37,373 nt of DNA from Verrucomicrobiota bacterium (lineage in GTDB: Bacteria; Verrucomicrobiota; Kiritimatiellia; CAIKKV01; CAITUY01), in the NCBI GenBank assembly GCA_011391785.1, contig JAABPW010000350.1, positions 1-37,373 on the forward strand, written 5' to 3'. A program made the position numbers and the translations under genes. Below the pieces are notes generated by a model, which was given only the letters and a program-made list of their open reading frames with translations, made no database searches and had not been told where the DNA came from. Position 1 is the first letter of the stretch; every line of letters begins with the position of its first letter. Positions 16,669 through 25,293 of this stretch are shown here, piece by piece.

Positions 16669-18315
16669 ATGGCTGATAAAGGCAAACAACTCAAGTATGA
16701 CAGCGAAGCGCGCCAGGCGATGCTTCGCGGTGTGGAAAAACTGAGCCGTGCCGTCAAGGTTACCCTTGGCCCGTGCGGGCGCAATGTGATCCTCGACAAG
16801 AAGTTCGGTTCCCCGACCATCACCAAGGACGGTGTGACGGTCGCCAAGGAAATCGAGCTTCCCGACCCCTTCGAAAACATGGGTGCGCAGATGGTTCGTG
16901 AAGTCGCCAGCAAGACCAGCGACACCGCCGGTGATGGCACGACGACCGCGACCCTGCTCGCCGAGAACATCTACCGCGAAGGCCTGAAGAACGTCACGGC
17001 CGGCGCCAATCCGATGAGCCTCAAGCGCGGTATCGACAAGGCCGTGGAAGCGGTTGTCGCCGCGATCGCCAAGCAGTCCCAGCGCGTCAAGGAGCATGTC
17101 GCCATCGCCCAGGTCGCCACGATTTCCGCCAACGGCGAAAAGGCCATTGGTGAGATCATCGCGGATGCCATGGACAAGGTCGGCAAGGACGGGACCATCA
17201 CCGTTGAGGAGGCCAAGGCCATTGAAACCACGCTGGATGTGGTCGAGGGCATGCAGTTCGACAAGGGCTACATCTCCCCGTACTTCGCCACCAACATGGA
17301 AGCCATGGAAGCCGTTCTGGATGATCCCTATATCCTGATCTACGAGAAGAAGATCTCGAGCCTCCAGGACCTGCTGCCCCTGTTGCAGGAAGTTGCCAAG
17401 AAGAGCAAGCCGTTGCTGATCATCGCCGAGGACATCGAGGGCGAAGCCCTGGCGACCCTCGTCGTGAACCGCCTGCGTGGCACGCTCCAGATCTGCGCCG
17501 TCAAGGCGCCGGGCTTTGGCGACCGCCGGAAGGACATGATGAAGGATATCGCGGTCCTGACGGGTGGTAACTGCATCACCGAGGATCTCGGCATCAAGCT
17601 GGAGAACGTCAAGATCGAGGATCTCGGCCGCGCCAAGCGCGTGACCGTGGACAAGGAAAACACCACGATCGTTGAAGGTAGCGGCAAAGCGTCTGAAATC
17701 CAGGGTCGTGTGGCCCAGATCAAGCGCCAGATCGACGAGACCACCTCCGACTATGACCGTGAGAAGCTCCAGGAGCGCCTGGCGAAGCTCGCCGGTGGTG
17801 TGGCCGTCATCAACGTCGGCGCCGCGACCGAGACCGAGATGAAGGAGAAGAAGGCTCGCGTCGAGGACGCGCTGCATGCGACCCGCGCTGCGGTGGAAGA
17901 GGGCGTGGTTCCCGGTGGTGGCGTGGCCCTGATCCGGTGCCTGGGCGTGTTGGACAAGGTTGATGCTGAAGGTGACGAGAAGATCGGCGTGGACATCATC
18001 CGCCGCTGTCTCGAGGCGCCCCTGCGTCAGCTCGTCGACAACGCGGGCCTGGAAGGTGCTGTCATCATCCAGGAAGTCAAGAAGCTGAAGGGTGCCATGG
18101 GTTATAATGTGGCGACCCGCCAGTACACCGACCTGATCAAGGAAGGCGTTCTGGATCCGGCCAAGGTGACCCGCATGGCGTTGCAGAACGCCGCGAGCAT
18201 CTCCGGTCTGCTCCTGACCAGTGAGTGCATGATCACCGAGATTCCGAGCAACGAGAAGCCGGCTCCGATGCCGGGCGGTGGCGGAATGGGTGGCATGGGC
18301 GGAGATATGTACTAA
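16669..18315 (+). CDS. groL: Chaperonin GroEL (Hsp60)
   Basis: GroEL is the double-ring ATPase that folds proteins in its cavity. The 548 residues match E. coli GroEL length. ATP-binding signatures [12 protein letters not shown] and [12 protein letters not shown] are present, the apical domain is intact, [12 protein letters not shown] is the family signature, and the tail ends in Gly-Gly-Met repeats ([11 protein letters not shown]). The ATG at 16669 is used because CAGGAGAG lies about 9 bases upstream; a TTG two codons earlier is less likely. Codon choice is strongly biased to C-ending codons, as expected for a highly expressed gene. A strong terminator follows. Confidence 0.98.
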   Translation: MADKGKQLKYDSEARQAMLRGVEKLSRAVKVTLGPCGRNVILDKKFGSPTITKDGVTVAKEIELPDPFENMGAQMVREVASKTSDTAGDGTTTATLLAENIYREGLKNVTAGANPMSLKRGIDKAVEAVVAAIAKQSQRVKEHVAIAQVATISANGEKAIGEIIADAMDKVGKDGTITVEEAKAIETTLDVVEGMQFDKGYISPYFATNMEAMEAVLDDPYILIYEKKISSLQDLLPLLQEVAKKSKPLLIIAEDIEGEALATLVVNRLRGTLQICAVKAPGFGDRRKDMMKDIAVLTGGNCITEDLGIKLENVKIEDLGRAKRVTVDKENTTIVEGSGKASEIQGRVAQIKRQIDETTSDYDREKLQERLAKLAGGVAVINVGAATETEMKEKKARVEDALHATRAAVEEGVVPGGGVALIRCLGVLDKVDAEGDEKIGVDIIRRCLEAPLRQLVDNAGLEGAVIIQEVKKLKGAMGYNVATRQYTDLIKEGVLDPAKVTRMALQNAASISGLLLTSECMITEIPSNEKPAPMPGGGGMGGMGGDMY

Positions 18316-18335
18316 ACCGTTTGCAGAAAACGGTT
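18315..18335 (+). other. Small hairpin at the groEL stop
   Basis: AACCGTTT (18315-18322) pairs with AAACGGTT (18328-18335). It sits directly before the main terminator and may protect the mRNA 3' end. Confidence 0.4.
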
Positions 18336-18342
18336 GACCTGT

Positions 18343-18380
18343 GTAAACGGGGCGCATACACTGCGCCCCGTTTACTTTTT
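18343..18380 (+). terminator. Intrinsic terminator after groEL
   Basis: A perfect 14-bp stem (GTAAACGGGGCGCA with TGCGCCCCGTTTAC, loop TACAC) is followed by TTTTT. It ends the dnaK-groESL transcript 28 bases after groEL. Confidence 0.93.
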
Positions 18381-18398
18381 CCCTTAGGGAGGTGGATT

Positions 18399-18635
18399 TT
18401 GAACGCAGAACTGATTGAACAAGCAAAGTTGAAAACCGGGTCCGTCCCGCTACTGGTTAACATGGTTTCCCGGCGCGTGCGCCAGTTGAATGCCGGTATG
18501 AGGCCTTACCTCAAGCCGCTGACTCCGAACGAGGAGAAGGTGGATATTGCCCTTCGCGAGATCCTGGAAGGCAAGCTTACCGCTGAAATCGGGTTTTTTG
18601 ACCCGTCCAGTCCCGCTGCCGCTTCCGCGAGCTGA
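18399..18635 (+). CDS. rpoZ: RNA polymerase omega subunit (TTG start)
   Basis: The 78-residue protein matches the omega family core: a first helix LIEQAKLKTGSVPLLVNMVS, RRVRQLN, and the second half VDIALREILEGKL, the counterpart of the conserved ALREIAEGKI. Omega helps assemble beta' into RNA polymerase. The start is TTG 18399, preceded at a good distance by AGGGAGGTGG; no ATG fits. The family Arg-Arg-Ala-Arg-Gln-Leu motif is slightly altered, and the C-terminal tail is Ala/Ser-rich. It precedes smpB by 16 bases. Confidence 0.85.
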   Translation: MNAELIEQAKLKTGSVPLLVNMVSRRVRQLNAGMRPYLKPLTPNEEKVDIALREILEGKLTAEIGFFDPSSPAAASAS

Positions 18636-18651
18636 TCTACGCCAGTGACTT

Positions 18652-19128
18652 ATGGCGGCCGCCAAGGATAGCAAAGAGGCGGACAAGGTCGCCACCAACC
18701 GCAAGGCGCTCCATGACTATTTTGTCGTGGATCGTATTGAGGCTGGTATTGAGCTTCTGGGAACTGAGGTCAAGTCGGTCCGGACGGGCAATGTCACCCT
18801 CACGGGCGGCTATGCGACCCTTTCTGAATCCGGTCATGTGGTTCTTCATGCCGTTCATATTGCGCCCTATGAATGCGGGAATCAGTTTAATCACGAGCCC
18901 ACCCGGCCCCGGACCCTGTTGCTGCACCACAAGGAGATTGACCGCTTGCGGGGACAGATCGCGACCAAGGGCTACACTCTTGTTCCGCTCCGTATGTATT
19001 TTCGCAAGCGATGGGCCAAGGTCGAGCTCGGCCTTTGCAAGGGGAAGCAGGACGTGGACAAGCGTGAAACAATTCGCCGCAAGGATGCCGACAAGGAAGC
19101 ACGCAGGGCGATCGCCCGCTTTCGGTAG
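18652..19128 (+). CDS. smpB: SsrA (tmRNA)-binding protein SmpB
   Basis: SmpB delivers tmRNA to stalled ribosomes for trans-translation. The 158 residues carry the family core: ATNRKALHDYFVVDRIEAGI, LLGTEVKSVRTGNVTL, GYTLVPLRMYFRKRWAKVEL and GLCKGKQDVDKRETIRRKD, ending with a basic tail. The N terminus is slightly extended (MAAAKDSKEADK). The tmRNA gene itself is not in the window. Confidence 0.97.
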   Translation: MAAAKDSKEADKVATNRKALHDYFVVDRIEAGIELLGTEVKSVRTGNVTLTGGYATLSESGHVVLHAVHIAPYECGNQFNHEPTRPRTLLLHHKEIDRLRGQIATKGYTLVPLRMYFRKRWAKVELGLCKGKQDVDKRETIRRKDADKEARRAIARFR

Positions 19129-19180
19129 ACTCAGGTGGAGGGGTGTGGTACATTTCTAAAACGAATGAAAGGAATTATTT

Positions 19181-19372
19181 ATGCGTAGCCTAGGGATGCC
19201 TGAACTGATTATTATTCTGCTGGTTATCGTTCTCCTGTTCGGCGCGAGGAAACTGCCGGACCTGGCCCGTTCACTGGGCAAGAGCATCAACGAGTTCAAA
19301 AAAGGCCGGGATGAAGCCAAGACTGCTGAAACGGCTGATCCCCAGAAGCCGGCAGACGAAAAGAAGTCCTGA
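19181..19372 (+). CDS. tatA: Sec-independent translocase subunit TatA/E
   Basis: The 63-residue protein has one N-terminal membrane helix ([20 protein letters not shown]), the Phe-Gly hinge, an amphipathic helix ([17 protein letters not shown]) and a charged tail. TatA forms the pore-like assembly of the twin-arginine system that exports folded proteins. GAAAGGAA lies about 9 bases upstream. tatB and tatC are not adjacent, so it could be the sole TatA/E in a minimal TatAC system. Confidence 0.94.
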   Translation: MRSLGMPELIIILLVIVLLFGARKLPDLARSLGKSINEFKKGRDEAKTAETADPQKPADEKKS

Positions 19373-19474
19373 GCTTGTTTATCTGAATTCCTTTTTCTTC
19401 TGTCCCTCCTCCTGTTCCTCTTCCCGAAGGGGTAGGGGGATAAGTTCGCGTTCGTCCCTCTCTCTTTGCCCCCC

Positions 19475-21505
19475 ATGAATAATAATCTTGAGTGGCTGGA
19501 TGACCTGAATGCCCAACAGCGGCAGGCGGTTGTTCACGGCGAAGGGCCGTTGCTGGTAGTCGCCGGAGCGGGAAGCGGGAAGACGAAAACTCTTGCCTAC
19601 CGGGTCGCCTATCTGATTTCCCGTGGTGTGCCGCCGGAGCGGATCCTGCTCATGACCTTCACCCGCCGGGCGGCCGAGGAAATGATCAAGCGTGCCGCTG
19701 CCGCCTCGGACCGGGGCGCCCATATGACCAGCCGGGTCTGGGGGGGGACCTTCCATTCCATGGCCAACCGGATTCTCCGTATGTACAACCAGCAGGCCGG
19801 CCTGCCTTCTGATTTCACGGTGATGGATGAGGCGGACGCCGGCGATCTGATGAATGTGGTCCGCCACGAGCTGAATCTGGGAAAGAATGATAAACGATTT
19901 CCCCGCAAGGGCACCTGTCTGGGTATCTATTCCCGGTGCGTCAACGGCTGTGAAATGATGGAGCCCGTCCTCACCCGCCACTATCCCTGGTGTCTGGAAT
20001 ACAAGGAGGCACTCAAGACGCTCTTCACCAATTATGTCATCCGCAAGCAACAGCGTGGTGTCCTGGATTATGACGACCTGCTTCTCTACTGGCTGCAGCT
20101 CCTCAACAACGAGGCCATGGCCCGGGAGATCGGCGGCCGGTTCGACCATGTCCTTGTGGATGAATACCAGGACACCAATACCGTGCAGGCCGGCATCCTC
20201 CGGGGACTGCGCCGCTTCAATACCAACATCACCGTGGTGGGCGACGATGCCCAGAGCATCTACAGCTTCCGAGCCGCCAATGTGAGGAATATCCTGGATT
20301 TCCCCCAGCAGTTCACGGGCGCCACGGTTATCACGTTGGAACAGAATTATCGTTCCGTGGAACCGATTCTTGAGACGACCAACCGGCTCATCAGCCAGTC
20401 GCGGGAACGCTTTACCAAGGACCTGTGGTCGGCCCGCCGCGAGGGACAGCGCCCCAAGATCGTGACTTGCAAGGACGAGGCGGCCCAGGACCGGTTTGTC
20501 GTCGAGCGGATTCTGGAGCACTACGAGGAGGGGATTCCCCTTCACAAGCAGGCGGTGCTGTTCCGGGCGGGGCACCTTTCCGATTCCCTCGAAATTGAAC
20601 TGACCCGCCGGAACATCTCCTATCACAAGTATGGTGGCCTCCGCTTTCTCGAGGCGGCCCATGTGAAGGATCTGATCAGCTTCCTCCGGGTGGTCGAGAA
20701 CCCCTCTGACGAGATCGCCTGGTTCCGGGTACTCCAAATGATTGACGGGATCGGACCGGCCACCGCGGGCAAGATCATTGCCCATGTCGCCAAGGCACAT
20801 GATCCCCGGGCACTCAAGACCTTCAAGCCCCCGGCGGCGGCCAAGGAGGGGTGGGCGGATCTGGGGCAGTTGATGGATGACCTGGTGACGGCGGAGGAGG
20901 GGAACCCGGCCGCCCAGGTCCAGCGGATCCGTTCATTTTATGACGACCGGATGGCCTTGCGGTATGAGAATGCCCAGGCGCGTCGGCGCGATCTGGAGCA
21001 TATCGAGCAGGTTGCGGCGCGTTACAAGTCCCGCCGCCAACTGCTGACGGACCTGACCCTGGATCCGCCGAATTCAACCAGCGATATTGCCGCCAATCCG
21101 CTCAAGGACGAGGACTGGCTGGTGCTTTCCACCATTCATTCCGCCAAGGGTTGCGAATGGGATGTTGTCTACGTTATTCATGCCTCCGACGGATGCCTGC
21201 CGTCCGACATGGCGACTGATAACGACCGGGAAATCGAGGAGGAGTTGCGGCTGGCCTATGTGGCGATGACCCGCGCCCGGAATTTCCTCTATGTGACCTG
21301 GCCCCTGCGTTATTACCAGAAGTGGGGCAGTTACACCGACAAGCATGTATATTCCCAGATGTCCCGGTTCCTCAGTGATGAAGTGCGCGCCTCCTGCGAA
21401 ATGGTGTCCTGCGGTACAAGCGGGTATGCCGATGAGATGGACCAACGGGGTGGGTATGACATCGTGGAGCAGGTCCGTCGCCAGATCAGTTCGCAGTGGG
21501 ACTGA
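19475..21505 (+). CDS. UvrD/Rep-family DNA helicase (superfamily 1A)
   Basis: The 676-residue 3'-5' helicase has all SF1 motifs: Q-motif LNAQQRQAV, Walker A AGAGSGKTKT, Ia TFTRRAAEEM, II VDEYQDTN, III GDDAQSIYSFRAA, IV EQNYRS, V STIHSAKGCEWD and VI LAYVAMTRAR. Such enzymes act in repair or replication restart. The C-terminal Tudor-like tail of PcrA/UvrD is absent, and the length is nearer Rep. ATG 19475 has no Shine-Dalgarno; the leader (19377-19474) is strongly pyrimidine-rich, so initiation may be S1-dependent. The last 20 bases overlap the convergent transglycosylase gene. Confidence 0.95.
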   Translation: MNNNLEWLDDLNAQQRQAVVHGEGPLLVVAGAGSGKTKTLAYRVAYLISRGVPPERILLMTFTRRAAEEMIKRAAAASDRGAHMTSRVWGGTFHSMANRILRMYNQQAGLPSDFTVMDEADAGDLMNVVRHELNLGKNDKRFPRKGTCLGIYSRCVNGCEMMEPVLTRHYPWCLEYKEALKTLFTNYVIRKQQRGVLDYDDLLLYWLQLLNNEAMAREIGGRFDHVLVDEYQDTNTVQAGILRGLRRFNTNITVVGDDAQSIYSFRAANVRNILDFPQQFTGATVITLEQNYRSVEPILETTNRLISQSRERFTKDLWSARREGQRPKIVTCKDEAAQDRFVVERILEHYEEGIPLHKQAVLFRAGHLSDSLEIELTRRNISYHKYGGLRFLEAAHVKDLISFLRVVENPSDEIAWFRVLQMIDGIGPATAGKIIAHVAKAHDPRALKTFKPPAAAKEGWADLGQLMDDLVTAEEGNPAAQVQRIRSFYDDRMALRYENAQARRRDLEHIEQVAARYKSRRQLLTDLTLDPPNSTSDIAANPLKDEDWLVLSTIHSAKGCEWDVVYVIHASDGCLPSDMATDNDREIEEELRLAYVAMTRARNFLYVTWPLRYYQKWGSYTDKHVYSQMSRFLSDEVRASCEMVSCGTSGYADEMDQRGGYDIVEQVRRQISSQWD

Positions 21506-22286
21506 CGGGACCTAAGGGATCCCGTGTGGCCTGGTTTCCTGCACACGGCGGGGGCAGGGCGCCCAAGGTGGTGTTTTCCCGGAGCGCGACGGTGGTCATC
21601 ACCTTGATGACATACACCTGGGTTTGCGGGGGAAGGTGCATGGCGATCTCCCCGTATGTTTGTGCCTGATGTTTTTTAAGCAGACGCTCCACGCACCCTT
21701 CCCCGGCATTATAGGCGGCAACGGCCAATGTCCAGTCACCGAGCCGGGCATGGAGGTGGGAGAGATACCGGGCGGCGGCCCGTGCGCTGGAGGCGGGCTC
21801 GGTGCGGTAATCCCCGGAAGGGCTTATCAGGTCGAACCGTCTGGCCGTCTGGGGTATGAATTGAAAGAGGCCCAATGCGCCCGATTTGCTGATGGCATTG
21901 GTTTTCAAGGTGGATTCGACCTCGGCAACCCAGGCCAGTTGGGCCGGAAGCCCCTCGGAGGAAAAGGCTTGTTTCAATTGCGGGATCAACTGCTTTGCAT
22001 GCCGGGGCAGTTTTCCCCTGGCCTGTTCCCTGCCCCAGATGCACCCCCTGATGATACAGGGCCACCGGTTGCTGCTGAAAAGCTCCTGGTCTGTCGGGCT
22101 GATTTCGGGGCTGGGTTCAGCCCGCATGATGGTTATCGTGTCCTCAAAGGTGTCCCCCTGTTCAAACGCCCGGAAAAGATCCAGTTCGGCCCGGGGAGTC
22201 AGGGAATAGGCGATTCCGGCATGGGTGGGCCCGGCAAGGGCGTTTCCGGCAATCAGGATCATGATGAACCAGTCGGGTGCTTGCAT
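21486..22286 (-). CDS. SLT-domain lytic transglycosylase (MltD/Slt-like)
   Basis: The 266-residue enzyme should cleave murein glycan strands with 1,6-anhydro ring formation. The lysozyme-like domain spans about 105-205, with catalytic Glu in WVAEVESTL (E124), then SKSGALGLFQFIPQTA and LAVAAYNAGEG. A hydrophobic N terminus (about 7-24, FIMILIAGNALAGPTHAG) probably acts as a signal or anchor, though it lacks the usual lysines. No LysM repeats are present. The start codon overlaps by one base (TAATG) the stop of the 648-residue gene upstream, so the two are tightly coupled. That coupling is the best clue that the neighbour acts on the cell wall. Confidence 0.88.
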   Translation of the reverse strand: MQAPDWFIMILIAGNALAGPTHAGIAYSLTPRAELDLFRAFEQGDTFEDTITIMRAEPSPEISPTDQELFSSNRWPCIIRGCIWGREQARGKLPRHAKQLIPQLKQAFSSEGLPAQLAWVAEVESTLKTNAISKSGALGLFQFIPQTARRFDLISPSGDYRTEPASSARAAARYLSHLHARLGDWTLAVAAYNAGEGCVERLLKKHQAQTYGEIAMHLPPQTQVYVIKVMTTVALRENTTLGALPPPCAGNQATRDPLGPVSPTAN

Positions 22287-24232
22287 TAGAAGGGGAAATG
22301 TTTACGGATGGCCTCGGCGAGGGAAACCGCATCGGTCCGGTTCAGTCTGGCCAGCACTTGCTCCCAGCGGTAGGCAAAGCTGCCTTTTTCATCGCGGTAA
22401 CGGTGCTTGAACAGGGTGTCAAAAGCGCGTTTTCTCCGTTCATAGTCTTGCTTCATGTGCAGGAAGTGCTCGATGAAAGCGGACATGTAGGCCTCGACGA
22501 CATCTTCCGGGTAGGGGAAGAAAGGGAGCCGGCGCAAAATGGGGTTTGCATAGGCGGCGGCAAAGGACTCCAGGGGTGCGCGGTAGTCGGTGAAGGTGCC
22601 GGTATGGTCGGATACAATGATTTCCTTGGGGAGGCCGTCCTCGTCCTCGATCAGGATCTCGTCGCCGTCATCGAAGAGGACCGCGTCTTGGAGGTTCAGG
22701 CGGCCTACCACGATGTTGGGGGCGGCGGCCTGTCCCAGCAATTGGGCGAACTTGAGGGAATAGGTGATATTCTGGAACCGGGCGCGCGGAATCTTGTCCG
22801 TGGCAAGGCCGGAAACGTAGTTGCGTTCGAAATAGGTGGACCAGATTGGCTGGCCATCGTAACGGGCTCCGTGGTAGTGCTCCCCGATCTGGCGTGTGGT
22901 GATGCGCGGGGGCAGGTTCATGCCGAACTGCCGGCAGCCGAGCCGGCGGTCGAGGATATATTCGGTATATTCCGCGGCCTCCATGATGGCGGGAAGCAGG
23001 TCTTTGCCCTCATCAAGATGTTCGCGGATCCCCCACTTTTGAATGCGCAGGATGCGGACCACGGGTTTTTCAGCGAGTCGTTCCTTGACCTCAGCCACGT
23101 AAACCAGACGGCGGCCGGTATTGGAGGGGCGGCTCGACATCGATCCGATCACCCGTCCGATGTTGATGTATTCGATATCACTGAATTCGCGCAGGAAGTT
23201 AAAGATAAAGCCCTTGGCCCGTTCGTCGCAAAGCGCCTGCAGTTCGGGGGAACCCGGGTTCATGTCCAGTTCATCGAAGACGGTGTCGAAGATCAATTCG
23301 CCTTCCTCGATTCGTCCTCCGGGAAGCCACTCGATCTGCATGAAGAATTCGGAACTGAGGCCGAGGATCACATCTTCCGCGAGGGCCTCCCCGCTTTGCC
23401 CGATCAGGGCGGCGAACATCATGTTCCGCCATTCTGGATAGTCGGCGTTGTCCTCCCGGATATCCGCGCGAACGGCATCATAAAAGGCGCGTTTCAGCGT
23501 TTCATAGCAGAAGCGGATACCGCCCGGCGGGGGTTGGGACGGGTTGCATGCGATGAAATTGGGGTGCCCGAACTTCTGGCCTGAGGCGAAGAAGGACACT
23601 TCAGGGTGTCCCATGCGGTTGTAACGACCGGAGAAATCCTTGATTTCAATCAGGTGCGACTGCAGTTCATTGTCAGGGAGCAGTCCGAGCTCGCAGAACT
23701 GCTGGTAGGTGACAAAACGGGTTCCGACATCGCGGCTGTAGTAATAGATGGACTGGCCGCCAATGGGGACGATAGAGGAAGTGATCATCCGCTTCATTTC
23801 AGCCGGGCTGCGGGGGAGCAGGGCGATGCGCCAGGTCTCGCCACGCCGCTTGATGGCCTGCCGGACCTTCTCGTCGCGGACGTGCAGGAACTTGATCTTG
23901 GGCTTTGAGACCAGCTCCTGAAGCAGTTCGTCAGCCTCGAATGCCAGATCCATCTTTTCGGGATCCGGACGGATGAGGATGATTTCCGGATCCATGATCA
24001 GGTCGACGGATTCTTGCCATTCCTGCATCTCATCCTCCTCGGAAAGAGGAGGAATGCCGTTTTTCATGCGGGTGGCGTTGATCTCGTTGACATAGGCGAT
24101 GCGTTGCGTGGCATGAATACCCGGCAGGGTGACAAGCGTGCGGCTTGAGGGGAAAATCGTGCCAATCCGTGAGACAAGCCGTCCCGCCGCATCTTTGGCC
24201 AACGGATGTTCCCCTATGATCCGAATGTTCAT
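22286..24232 (-). CDS. Large conserved-looking protein of unknown function
   Basis: I do not recognise this 648-residue protein. It has no signal peptide or membrane segment and is rich in charged and aromatic residues, so it is probably cytoplasmic. A C-terminal stretch (about 506-545: VVGRLNLQDAVLFDDGDEI, then IIVSDHTGTFTDY) is arranged like the catalytic loop and metal-binding Asp of kinase-like phosphotransferases. This is only a weak pattern match. ATG 24232 (MNIRIIGEHPLAKD) is preferred; the frame continues 12 codons upstream, and no strong ribosome site settles it. It is start-stop coupled to the lytic transglycosylase and divergent from the ATP-grasp and Mur ligase genes, which suggests a role in murein or peptide metabolism. 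Confidence 0.7.
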   Translation of the reverse strand: MNIRIIGEHPLAKDAAGRLVSRIGTIFPSSRTLVTLPGIHATQRIAYVNEINATRMKNGIPPLSEEDEMQEWQESVDLIMDPEIILIRPDPEKMDLAFEADELLQELVSKPKIKFLHVRDEKVRQAIKRRGETWRIALLPRSPAEMKRMITSSIVPIGGQSIYYYSRDVGTRFVTYQQFCELGLLPDNELQSHLIEIKDFSGRYNRMGHPEVSFFASGQKFGHPNFIACNPSQPPPGGIRFCYETLKRAFYDAVRADIREDNADYPEWRNMMFAALIGQSGEALAEDVILGLSSEFFMQIEWLPGGRIEEGELIFDTVFDELDMNPGSPELQALCDERAKGFIFNFLREFSDIEYINIGRVIGSMSSRPSNTGRRLVYVAEVKERLAEKPVVRILRIQKWGIREHLDEGKDLLPAIMEAAEYTEYILDRRLGCRQFGMNLPPRITTRQIGEHYHGARYDGQPIWSTYFERNYVSGLATDKIPRARFQNITYSLKFAQLLGQAAAPNIVVGRLNLQDAVLFDDGDEILIEDEDGLPKEIIVSDHTGTFTDYRAPLESFAAAYANPILRRLPFFPYPEDVVEAYMSAFIEHFLHMKQDYERRKRAFDTLFKHRYRDEKGSFAYRWEQVLARLNRTDAVSLAEAIRKHFPF

Positions 24233-24372
24233 AAACCCGAATTCTACCAATGTCCCCCTGTTGTTCAAGGACGCATATCAGGCGAGGCAATTCACCGTAT
24301 TCTGATCGAATTTTCGTTTTTTCTTGCCGCGGCTGTGGTAAACCTCGGTTCGTTGGCTAAAGGGTTGGTGAT

Positions 24373-25293
24373 ATGAATTCAGTTTATACGACTACGATCA
24401 CGGAGGAAGCCCGTAGAAGGGGGATTGGGATCAGGGTGATTGATCCCGTGACCCCGATCTTCATCCTCCGGTATAAGGGTCGACAGGTGCGCTGCTATAA
24501 TGCCCTGACTGACAGGGTTGGCGCCGTAACCTTCCACCTGACCCAGAACAAGCGGCTGGCCAATGTGTTTCTCGAATCATGCGGGTTCCCCGTGCCGGCT
24601 CAGGAGTCGTTCACTGATCTTGGGGCGGCCCAAAAATTCCTGGAGCGACACCGCCGTATTGTGGTCAAACCCTGCACCCAATGGGGTGGGCGTGGCGTAT
24701 CGGTTGGGGTCCGGACGTTTGGTGAGCTCGAGCGGGCCATTCGCTTTGCGCGCCGGTATGAGCAGGACATCATTCTGGAACAATGCGTCAAGGGCGTGGA
24801 TTACCGGCTGATATTTGTGGACTTCAGGTTTGTGGCGGCTATCCGGCGGCGTCCCGCCAGAGTGACAGGAAACGGGTGGGGCTCGATCCGGAGCCTCATC
24901 CGGGCCAGGAACCGGATTGAGCGCAAGACGGATCCCAGTCATGTGATCCCGATTGACGCGGAAACCGGGCGTAATCTTGAGGTGTTGGGCTATTCCTGGG
25001 ATACGGTCCCTCCGGCTGGGCGGTCGATACCGGTGAGGCTCACCTCGAATTATCAGACCGGGGGAGATGTGGATGTGATTACAGATCTGGTCAGCCGCGA
25101 CCTGGTCCGTTTGGCCCAGCGGGCGGTTAAGGCGCTGGGCGTGCCGGTTATCGGTATTGATTTCCTGGTGGACGAGAAGACCGGCCATGCCTGGCTCATT
25201 GAACTGAGTCCGGACCTGGCGATATCCCCGCCGGAGGGTGGGGAAGTCGCGCGCCATTTCATAAACTATCTGTTCCCGGAGACCAAACGATGA
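24373..25293 (+). CDS. ATP-grasp ligase, cyanophycin-synthetase/GshF-like
   Basis: The 306-residue protein is an ATP-grasp domain standing alone. Features are VTFHLTQNKRLANVFLESCG (52-71), VVKPCTQWGGRGVSVGV with K99 and the Gly-rich loop (105-109), E136 in the hinge, SNYQTGGDVDVITD (225-238) like the STGG-x-DVTD element of CphA and glutathione synthases, and GIDFLVDE (261-268). Such enzymes activate a carboxylate as acyl phosphate and join it to an amine, forming a peptide or isopeptide bond. The last metal ligand is E-L-S (277-279) where the family has E-x-N. The CphA N-terminal domain is missing and its Mur-ligase half is a separate gene, joined by an ATGA overlap. Substrates cannot be inferred. 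Confidence 0.85.
   Translation: MNSVYTTTITEEARRRGIGIRVIDPVTPIFILRYKGRQVRCYNALTDRVGAVTFHLTQNKRLANVFLESCGFPVPAQESFTDLGAAQKFLERHRRIVVKPCTQWGGRGVSVGVRTFGELERAIRFARRYEQDIILEQCVKGVDYRLIFVDFRFVAAIRRRPARVTGNGWGSIRSLIRARNRIERKTDPSHVIPIDAETGRNLEVLGYSWDTVPPAGRSIPVRLTSNYQTGGDVDVITDLVSRDLVRLAQRAVKALGVPVIGIDFLVDEKTGHAWLIELSPDLAISPPEGGEVARHFINYLFPETKR

Noticed and set aside
16273-18426. Long 717-codon frame antisense to groES and groEL
   Set aside because: It lies opposite highly expressed, codon-biased genes; long antisense frames are an expected by-product of C-ending codons. No family motif or ribosome site was seen.
19379-20800. 473-codon frame antisense to the helicase
   Set aside because: Composition mirrors the helicase coding strand, and every SF1 motif is on the other strand.
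22277-23584. 435-codon plus-strand frame antisense to the 648-aa gene
   Set aside because: The minus-strand frame is longer, coupled to the transglycosylase gene and has ordinary protein composition; the plus frame does not.
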